39,673 bases of DNA. Origin: Deltaproteobacteria bacterium UBA5756 (GTDB lineage: Bacteria; Desulfobacterota; Syntrophorhabdia; Syntrophorhabdales; Syntrophorhabdaceae). This document shows positions 33,733 to 39,673 of the stretch, in pieces. How positions within the stretch are numbered: position 1 is the stretch's first letter; every line of letters starts with the position of its first letter. The notes under the pieces were generated by a model. It worked only from the letters and a program-made list of their open reading frames with translations. It was not told the DNA's origin and did not search any database. Location: the NCBI GenBank assembly GCA_002418985.1, contig DIFE01000090.1, forward strand, positions 1-39,673, written 5' to 3'. The translations under genes and the position numbers were made by a program.

Positions 33733-35319
33733 TCATCCCAAATCCTTCAGTTTGTAAACCGCCAGAGCGTATCCCTTCTCCTCGGGCCGATCCTCCAGCT
33801 CAATACGCTCAAAGTAGCTGGAATCCGCCAGGTTTTTAACATCTGTCACAGCCTTATCTATCGAGTTGAGATCAACTACCAGGATGCGGGCATTGTTAGC
33901 CCGCATGGTCTTGATCACATCATCGGCGCTCATTCGGTCCGGCATCATTACAAACTCGGAATCGGCGTAGAACGCAAGCCTGTGAAGGTTTGACTGCACG
34001 AGCATGATGGAATTGCCATAGCCCTTCCGCTTCAGCTCAATACCTGTTATCTTCAGGGCCATCTTGTCATCCTTTCCGGCGGTCATGATGGTCTGAGCGA
34101 GAAGAGGAAAGAAAACGAGGCAGAAAATGACAAGAGAAGTGGCTATTGCGGCATTCTTAGAGCCAATCAGTCTTTCCATAAACGCCGCGGCACGATCCTT
34201 AACTTCAAAAAAACCCTTACCCGCCCAGATCAGGGCCGGTATCCCGAGTAGCAGACCATGACGGGTACCGAAATAGCTCGTACCTCGCATATAGTACAGG
34301 GAAACGACGAAGAACACTCCGAGCCAGATGATGACATAGACCTCCTTTCCAAAAGGCCGGACGTTCTTTCTGAAGCACAGGCCTGCAAGGACGAGGAAGA
34401 CCGGAATGAACGTCAATGATTTTAGAGTCTTAAATATGATCTCGACACAAAACAGGAGATATCTATATTTTTGCGCAAGTTCGAATAGCAGTACGGAACC
34501 TGACGGCATATTCATGAGCACGCCGGAATCCATCGTTGAAGAAGGGGCCGCACCATTCCCTTCGAGCAGAAACGCGACCTTCTGAACAAATCTGCTGACA
34601 GCCCACGACCATGACCCGCTATCCGTCATCAGAAGCGCCAATACACCGAACAGTGGTATGATTAATATGAAAACAATGAGATGCCCAAAAGCTGTCCTCG
34701 CGCTGATGGTCTTCGTCAACAAGGCACAGCACACCCACAGGACAATAATTGGAAAAAGGGCCAGACCCTCTATCTTTGTCGCACAGGACAGACCTACAAA
34801 AATCGCGGCAAAAACAATATAAATGATTCTCTTTCTGTCAATGGCTTTCCAAACAAAACACAGGGCTGTCAGAGAAAATAGCCAAAAGGTCGATTCCCTG
34901 AGAATATCCGTCGAATATTCGACAAAGCGCGGGCCTAATACATAGAGCAAGGCTGCAACCATGGCGATTCTCTTCCCCGCCAGTTTAGAAAAAAGAATCA
35001 AAAGGGGAACGACCGCAAGAGAACCGCACAAAAGGGATACGACCTTGCCTGCCAGCTCCCAATCGGGTATTATCTTATGTGCCAGGAAGACAAAAAAAGG
35101 ATGGATACTGAAAAAGCTGAAACCGCTGAGCTGTTCGAAGGTTCCTGACCCTATGCTCTTTGCCAACAACACATAGTACAGAGCGTCGTTCGATATGATC
35201 GAACCCTGCAGGAGAATCCAAAATCTGACGGCCAGCGCCGCAATGAAAAAGATCGCTGACAGGATGATCATATCCCTGCCCGAACTCTCCTGCCTGAAAA
35301 GGTCCGTCAGCTTCCTCAT
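33733..35319 (-). CDS. GT-C family membrane glycosyltransferase (GT39/ArnT-like)
   Basis: Membrane protein of 528 aa with roughly eleven hydrophobic segments and a soluble C-terminal domain of about 90 residues. The first extracytoplasmic loop has SNDALYYVLLAKSI, the acidic-residue loop of GT-C enzymes that use polyprenyl-phosphate sugars, and the layout fits the PMT_2 (dolichyl-phosphate-mannose-protein mannosyltransferase) group. It probably adds a sugar to the glycan or an acceptor on the periplasmic side. The ATG overlaps the stop of the PglD-like gene in ATGA. Confidence 0.8.
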   Translation of the reverse strand: MRKLTDLFRQESSGRDMIILSAIFFIAALAVRFWILLQGSIISNDALYYVLLAKSIGSGTFEQLSGFSFFSIHPFFVFLAHKIIPDWELAGKVVSLLCGSLAVVPLLILFSKLAGKRIAMVAALLYVLGPRFVEYSTDILRESTFWLFSLTALCFVWKAIDRKRIIYIVFAAIFVGLSCATKIEGLALFPIIVLWVCCALLTKTISARTAFGHLIVFILIIPLFGVLALLMTDSGSWSWAVSRFVQKVAFLLEGNGAAPSSTMDSGVLMNMPSGSVLLFELAQKYRYLLFCVEIIFKTLKSLTFIPVFLVLAGLCFRKNVRPFGKEVYVIIWLGVFFVVSLYYMRGTSYFGTRHGLLLGIPALIWAGKGFFEVKDRAAAFMERLIGSKNAAIATSLVIFCLVFFPLLAQTIMTAGKDDKMALKITGIELKRKGYGNSIMLVQSNLHRLAFYADSEFVMMPDRMSADDVIKTMRANNARILVVDLNSIDKAVTDVKNLADSSYFERIELEDRPEEKGYALAVYKLKDLG

Positions 35320-35960
35320 GCCTTTAAGAGACTCCGCTTCGGATAATGATGCCTGGTAACCCGTGCGGGCACTCCAACGGCCGTTGTGTCATCAGGGATA
35401 TCCTCTGTAACAGCCGCTCCAGCCCCCACCACGCTCCACTTACCTATTTTCCTGCCAACAATGACCGCTCCACCGATCCCAAGGAACGCACCCTCTCCAA
35501 CCGATACGTCCCCTGCGAGGCATGAACCCGGCGCGATGTGGGCAAAATCACCGATCACACAGTCGTGGTCGATCGAAGCGTTCGTGTTGATAATGCAATG
35601 TTCGCCTATAACAACATCAGGCTGGATAACAGCACCGGCAAAAATAACGGTTCCTGCACCTATCGAGGCAGAAGGATGAACGTACGCTTGAGGATGCACG
35701 ATACTTTCCCATTTGGCGTAAGGCATCTCGTCCCGGATCCGTCTGCGCGCATCATTGTCTCCAACCGCTATCACCCCCCTCACCTCAGTACGATCATCGA
35801 GACACTCGCGTCCCTGGACAGGGATATCAAAGATCCTGCGGTCCCATTTCCTTTCGTCATCGTCCACAATTGCCTCGATCTTGATATTTAATGCCAGAAG
35901 CGTGCTTACGACAACCTTTGCGTGACCCCCGCCACCGACCACAATGACGCTTTCATTCAT
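35316..35960 (-). CDS. PglD/NeuD-like sugar acetyltransferase
   Basis: Left-handed beta-helix acyltransferase of 214 aa. The N-terminal Rossmann-like part has VIVVGGGGHAKVV, and hexapeptide repeats run from about residue 95 to 190. The catalytic His lies in ASIDHDCVIG. PglD-type enzymes N-acetylate UDP-4-amino-6-deoxy sugars. The start ATG 35960 is inside the end of the phosphoglycosyl transferase gene (8-nt overlap) with GGGGA 6 nt upstream; an in-frame start 11 codons earlier is not needed. The aminotransferase (PglE type) that would supply its substrate is not in the window, so the substrate may differ. Confidence 0.88.
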   Translation of the reverse strand: MNESVIVVGGGGHAKVVVSTLLALNIKIEAIVDDDERKWDRRIFDIPVQGRECLDDRTEVRGVIAVGDNDARRRIRDEMPYAKWESIVHPQAYVHPSASIGAGTVIFAGAVIQPDVVIGEHCIINTNASIDHDCVIGDFAHIAPGSCLAGDVSVGEGAFLGIGGAVIVGRKIGKWSVVGAGAAVTEDIPDDTTAVGVPARVTRHHYPKRSLLKA

Positions 35961-36570
35961 CGCCCATCCCCTTTTTCTTTTCAGAACCGGCAAACTCCGG
36001 CATGGTCTCGAAACCCTCCGCGGAAATCCCTTCCCTTTTCAGAACCTTTATTACCGTCAACCACAATATCCGAAGATCGAGGACAAAACTTCCGTGATCC
36101 ACATACCAGACATCGAGATCAAACTTTTGTTCCCAGGTAATGGCGTTACGCCCGTTCACCTGGGCCCACCCGGTAATGCCGGGCTTGACCAGATGACGCC
36201 TCGCCTGATGCTCATTATACAACGACATATATTGCATGAGCAGGGGCCTCGGGCCCACAAAACTCAAGCTCCCCCCAAGAACGTTGAACAACTGCGGCAA
36301 TTCGTCGAGGCTGAATCTCCTGAGCACCCTGCCCACCCCGGTCAATCGTGCTTCGTCGGGGAGCAAATTACCGTCGGGACCGTGGGCGGCATTCATCGTC
36401 CTGAACTTCTTTATCTCGAAAGGTTTACCCAGATAGCCCGGTCGCACTTGCCTGAAAAGTAAAGGACCACCCATCGAACACAAAACGAGAATGGCTATCC
36501 CGATCATGGGGATAGCAAGGACAACCAGTAAGACAAGGGCCAGAAAGAGATCGAAGGTCCGTTTCAACAT
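35953..36570 (-). CDS. PglC-type phosphoglycosyl transferase (second of two)
   Basis: Initiating sugar-phosphate transferase of 205 aa acting at the inner membrane on undecaprenyl phosphate. It has an N-terminal hydrophobic hairpin (about residues 8-32), KKFRTMN, the catalytic Asp-Glu in SLDELPQ, GPRP and KPGITGWAQVNGRN. The last 20 or so residues are charged and extend past the usual end. Its pairing with a PglD-like gene recalls the bacillosamine start module of Campylobacter. It overlaps the GT-C/flippase fusion gene by 7 nt and the PglD-like gene by 8 nt. The enzyme at 21068-21628 is a paralogue. Confidence 0.92.
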   Translation of the reverse strand: MLKRTFDLFLALVLLVVLAIPMIGIAILVLCSMGGPLLFRQVRPGYLGKPFEIKKFRTMNAAHGPDGNLLPDEARLTGVGRVLRRFSLDELPQLFNVLGGSLSFVGPRPLLMQYMSLYNEHQARRHLVKPGITGWAQVNGRNAITWEQKFDLDVWYVDHGSFVLDLRILWLTVIKVLKREGISAEGFETMPEFAGSEKKKGMGDE

Positions 36571-39488
36571 TTAACAGCACTTCGTTCGTCGGGCAACTTA
36601 TGAGCAAGGAACCTGGCCAGATGATAAATGATGGCTGCAATCAGACAAGCCGCGGCAACGACGACACCCAACAGATTATTGTAATGATGACAAAGGAGAG
36701 TGGTCAGATAGAGAAGCCAGGTCAGCACGGTAAAGATGACGTCAACACCGCTGACATCGCTGTATCTGTATCCTATTACCACGAAAAGCGCCGTCGCGAC
36801 CATCACCGAGAGTGACGAGGCAAGGGCGATACCGGCAACTCCCATCCGGCCGATAAAGACGAAGTTGAGTATAATATTCACCACCAGTCCCAACAGCGAA
36901 GAGGTCATGATGAGAGCGTTCTTACGTTTCGCATTGGCAAATTTCGCAAAAAGTATGTTTATGCAAAAAAAAGGCAACTGAACTATGCCATATTCCATGA
37001 TCCGCGCTACTGTACTCATGTCGCCTGTGGTAAAAACGCCGCCCCCGAATATAAGACGTACCATGAACCCCGTGAGGCAATAAATGATAATCGTACACGG
37101 TATTGGAATTACCGTAGCAAGAAACAGAAAAAAAGAAAGCTCACGCCTCACATCCATGACGCTGTCGCGCGCAAAATAGGAAGAAAAGTAAGGCAGCATA
37201 ACCGTAGAAATACCTGTTCCGACAAGACCCGTAAAGAAGATGATGAACTTTGTGCCCAGATTGAAGGCGGAAACACTTCCCGGGCTCAATGAAGATGCGA
37301 TCACATTATTAACAGGCAGCGCCAGACTGACAAACGATGCTGAAAAGACCAGCGGCCAGTATTGCGACAAAAGCCCCCTTGCCTGTTGGGAGGATCTCGC
37401 CAGCACATCCCTCACAGCTGTAAGCCGGATATCGGGAAATAATGTGAAACCTTCCCTTCGGACATAGTACGCGACGATGAGGAGATTTCCTATCTGTCCT
37501 ATAAACATTCCGACAGCCATTGCATAAATACCGATCCTCTCCGCAGCAACGAGAAGGGTCAGGATGGCGACGATGGGGACAATTGACTGCGCCAGCGCCG
37601 GCAGGGCAAATTTCTGTCGTGCATTGAGAATGGAATTCCCCATAATGACAAAACCACTCAGAAAAAGAAGAGGCAGGGCAATCATCAGAATATTCTGAGA
37701 TCTTACCAATTTTTCACCGGAGAAACCCCACCCTATCAGGGGAATATAGTAGCGGCTGGATATAAGAAGCAACAGACAAAGGACGGACATTACGCACAAT
37801 ATGATCGTTGAAGAGGCGGTAATAAGCTGCTGCGCTTTCTCCTGGGAGTGGCCCTTGAAAAGATCGAGAAGTGGTGGAACCAGTACGGTTCCGATGGGAA
37901 TGCTCAGAACGGCAACAAGGAACATGGGCACCATCATGGCGATGAAAAAAGCATCGAGTTCGTTGCTGAGGCCAAACCAGCGCGCAAGGACGATATCCCG
38001 CACAACCAGCAGAACATTCGACAGCAGTGTGAAGATTACGACCGCGAAACCAGCCGCAGCAACTGCGGACCTGCTCTGAAACGCGGCAGCCTCGCGGATT
38101 TGCCCATCCTCACCGGCTGGGCCGTCTTCCCCGTCGGCCCTGAAACGGAATCTCTTTATCCTCTCCCCAAACTTCCTCCTTGCCAGTTCCGTCCACCCCA
38201 TCACACCGATTAGCATAAGAATGAAAAGGTAGCCATAGCGGAATCTGTAAAGCGTGCCTATATTCGGGTGTGTAAAACCCAAAACCGCGAGAAAGATGAC
38301 GGAGTTCAGTACCATCAGGAAAAGTAAAAGAGATCTCCGGTACCAGAAAGCCAAAAATACGCCCGGGATAAGTGCGTACCATATCGCGGTTTCCACCACA
38401 GACACAAGACGGAGGATTGTCATGCCATGACGCCACGTATTGGGAAATGGAGAGACAAGCGCGATCATTGTGGCCCGCGGCAAATAGGCCAGAGAAGACC
38501 ACATATTATCGGGCCTGATGTTCTCGTCTACCACCGATTTCGTCTTAGCTTCCCTGATATGATAGATATTCCTGAGCCGCGTTGCGGCGGTTTCCTCAAA
38601 AAGGCGATCAATACTACCGGGGATGATCCTGCTCCTCTCCCAGTTCCAGTCAATTCCCTGAGCTTTAAGAAGACCTATAACGATGTCTTTTTGCTCCACA
38701 ACCATGAGCTTTGGCATACAAGAATTGATGACCACAAGAACAGAAATAAAAAAGCCGAAAAAGACAAGAAGATAAAGCATCTTTACCATCTTTTTCGTAA
38801 AGGCGAAACACACGATTAACGTCACGCCTACCGCTGCCCCCGATAACGTCAACAACATGATATTGTAAGGCCTCACGAAAATAACAAGGGCTATCCCCGC
38901 GAAGTTACCCAAAAGGATCCACAGGCAGCACTTCAGTCTCGATGAGTACGTGATTCCCTGCAACCAGGAATAAAATATGATGAGCATCCCCAAAATGGCA
39001 AAACCGTCCTTGTGGACCTGCGCATACCAGTTCAGGGCTGATGGAAAAACAACAAAAAGGGTGGCGGTGACAACCCCGGAGTAAACCCCTACCCTTCCCG
39101 GCCACAAAAGACGTGCTATGAGAAAGATGAGTAATCCCGAAGTCGCATGGACTGCCGCGTTAACAGGTATAATAACCGTAGGGTCGGTGCCAAAAACCGC
39201 GTAAAGCGCCGCCAGAAGAGAGACGTTCCCCGTGGCGCCTTCCGCCGGACGTAGTGTCCACTGGCTCCACCCGTGTAAGCGAATAGACTCTGCGAGAGCC
39301 GCGGCTATCTTATGAAAAAAAACCGAATCCCCCCCGCCGATCAACCCGCTTCCTCCGTGATAATTTGGAAACAGAGGGAGAAGAACCTTCTGAAACATAA
39401 AGGCGGCAAAGGTCGAATAACAATAAAAGATCATCCACAGGACGAACTTTATCGAATAGCACCGACCAGTATCATTGCGATCAGTCAT
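36564..39488 (-). CDS. GT-C-like glycosyltransferase fused to MurJ-like flippase
   Basis: One frame of about 974 aa. Residues 1 to about 445 resemble a GT-C membrane glycosyltransferase: GGGDSVFFHKIA in the first outer loop, many membrane segments, and a soluble loop near residues 255-330. A charged, Gly-rich linker (about 455-475) follows. Residues about 480-970 are a MurJ/MVF-type lipid flippase, starting with LLSNVLLVVRDIVLARWFGL and DAFFIAMMVP. ATG 39488 has no clear ribosome binding site; a TTG at 39494 is an alternative. It is the first gene of the leftward polysaccharide series. Modification and flipping of one lipid-linked glycan by a single protein is inferred. Confidence 0.8.
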   Translation of the reverse strand: MTDRNDTGRCYSIKFVLWMIFYCYSTFAAFMFQKVLLPLFPNYHGGSGLIGGGDSVFFHKIAAALAESIRLHGWSQWTLRPAEGATGNVSLLAALYAVFGTDPTVIIPVNAAVHATSGLLIFLIARLLWPGRVGVYSGVVTATLFVVFPSALNWYAQVHKDGFAILGMLIIFYSWLQGITYSSRLKCCLWILLGNFAGIALVIFVRPYNIMLLTLSGAAVGVTLIVCFAFTKKMVKMLYLLVFFGFFISVLVVINSCMPKLMVVEQKDIVIGLLKAQGIDWNWERSRIIPGSIDRLFEETAATRLRNIYHIREAKTKSVVDENIRPDNMWSSLAYLPRATMIALVSPFPNTWRHGMTILRLVSVVETAIWYALIPGVFLAFWYRRSLLLFLMVLNSVIFLAVLGFTHPNIGTLYRFRYGYLFILMLIGVMGWTELARRKFGERIKRFRFRADGEDGPAGEDGQIREAAAFQSRSAVAAAGFAVVIFTLLSNVLLVVRDIVLARWFGLSNELDAFFIAMMVPMFLVAVLSIPIGTVLVPPLLDLFKGHSQEKAQQLITASSTIILCVMSVLCLLLLISSRYYIPLIGWGFSGEKLVRSQNILMIALPLLFLSGFVIMGNSILNARQKFALPALAQSIVPIVAILTLLVAAERIGIYAMAVGMFIGQIGNLLIVAYYVRREGFTLFPDIRLTAVRDVLARSSQQARGLLSQYWPLVFSASFVSLALPVNNVIASSLSPGSVSAFNLGTKFIIFFTGLVGTGISTVMLPYFSSYFARDSVMDVRRELSFFLFLATVIPIPCTIIIYCLTGFMVRLIFGGGVFTTGDMSTVARIMEYGIVQLPFFCINILFAKFANAKRKNALIMTSSLLGLVVNIILNFVFIGRMGVAGIALASSLSVMVATALFVVIGYRYSDVSGVDVIFTVLTWLLYLTTLLCHHYNNLLGVVVAAACLIAAIIYHLARFLAHKLPDERSAVKC

Positions 39489-39560
39489 TATCAATAGATG
39501 GTTTTCAAAGTCTCACAGCCCGTCAATAAACCTTGTTTTTCTGCCACAATGTGTCTTTCC

Positions 39561-39644
39561 CCGTCATACCGCCGGAGGCCGGTATCCAGGAAAACCCACA
39601 GGTTAGAAATACCTCTGGATCCCGGATCAAGTCCGGGATGGCGG
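39561..39644. repeat. REP-like palindromic repeat element
   Basis: An 84-bp palindromic element lies upstream of the first polysaccharide gene. The outer arms CCGTCATACC and GGGATGGCGG pair at 8 of 10 positions. Inner arms ATCCAG (39584-39589) and CTGGAT (39615-39620) pair perfectly. Each half contains its own hairpin, the right one being CCCGGA-TCAAG-TCCGGG (39621-39637). The sequence type, with GGATCCCGGATCAAGTCCGGGATG, is a common dispersed repeat in proteobacterial genomes. The rest of 39489-39673 shows no gene; any promoter for the leftward cluster should be here. Confidence 0.75.
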
Positions 39645-39673
39645 TAGGGCTTCTGAGTAACTTACCCTCCCGT

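Noticed and set aside
1..39673. Search for tRNA genes, CRISPR arrays, insertion sequences and phage genes
   Set aside because: No cloverleaf, repeat-spacer pattern, transposase or integrase was recognised; the intergenic gaps are too short for most of these.

Overview
The window is ordinary bacterial chromosome, moderately GC-rich and densely coded, almost entirely on the minus strand. Gene content points to an anaerobic member of the former Deltaproteobacteria (Desulfobacterota), possibly Syntrophales or Syntrophorhabdales. The pointers are a probable Re-type citrate synthase clustered with an aconitase of the LeuCD type and isocitrate dehydrogenase, the prfB-zapB-zapA-6S RNA-rny-ymdB-tyrS order, and a dispersed palindromic repeat at the right edge. 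The taxonomic call is inference.

Left part (1-15.9 kb, minus strand, read from right to left): recG and pyk come first. A good promoter then starts aspS, followed at short spacing by the citrate-to-2-oxoglutarate genes (probable Re-citrate synthase with an extra Cache-like C-terminal domain, LeuC-like and LeuD-like aconitase subunits, icd). Next are prfB, with an intact programmed +1 frameshift, a ZapB-like coiled coil and zapA. The 6S RNA gene overlaps the 3' end of zapA. rny follows, with its own candidate promoter and a leader hairpin that contains its ribosome binding site, then ymdB and tyrS. No tRNA, rRNA, CRISPR array, insertion sequence or phage gene was seen.

Middle (16.0-18.5 kb, plus strand): a three-gene overlapping operon of a macrodomain protein, purF (iron-sulfur type) and pyrE.

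Right part (18.5-39.5 kb, minus strand): engB sits 4 nt behind a 20-kb cell-surface polysaccharide locus. The locus encodes a membrane UDP-GlcNAc 4,6-dehydratase, two small phosphoglycosyl transferases that could start glycans on undecaprenyl phosphate, and a 4-reductase. It also has a three-enzyme set for a UDP-L-6-deoxy-HexNAc sugar (L-QuiNAc or L-FucNAc), two GT4 glycosyltransferases, a PglD-like acetyltransferase, a GT-C glycosyltransferase, a Wzy-like polymerase and an O-antigen ligase/polymerase-like protein.

Two giant composite membrane proteins are the most unusual content. One (818 aa) joins a Wzx-like flippase to an O-antigen ligase/polymerase domain that is a clear paralogue of the protein encoded next door. 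The other (about 974 aa) joins a GT-C-like glycosyltransferase to a MurJ-like flippase. In this locus lipid-linked glycan flipping exists only as parts of fusion proteins, each joined to an enzyme expected to act on the lipid-linked sugar before or after flipping. I consider this the best candidate for an undescribed system here.
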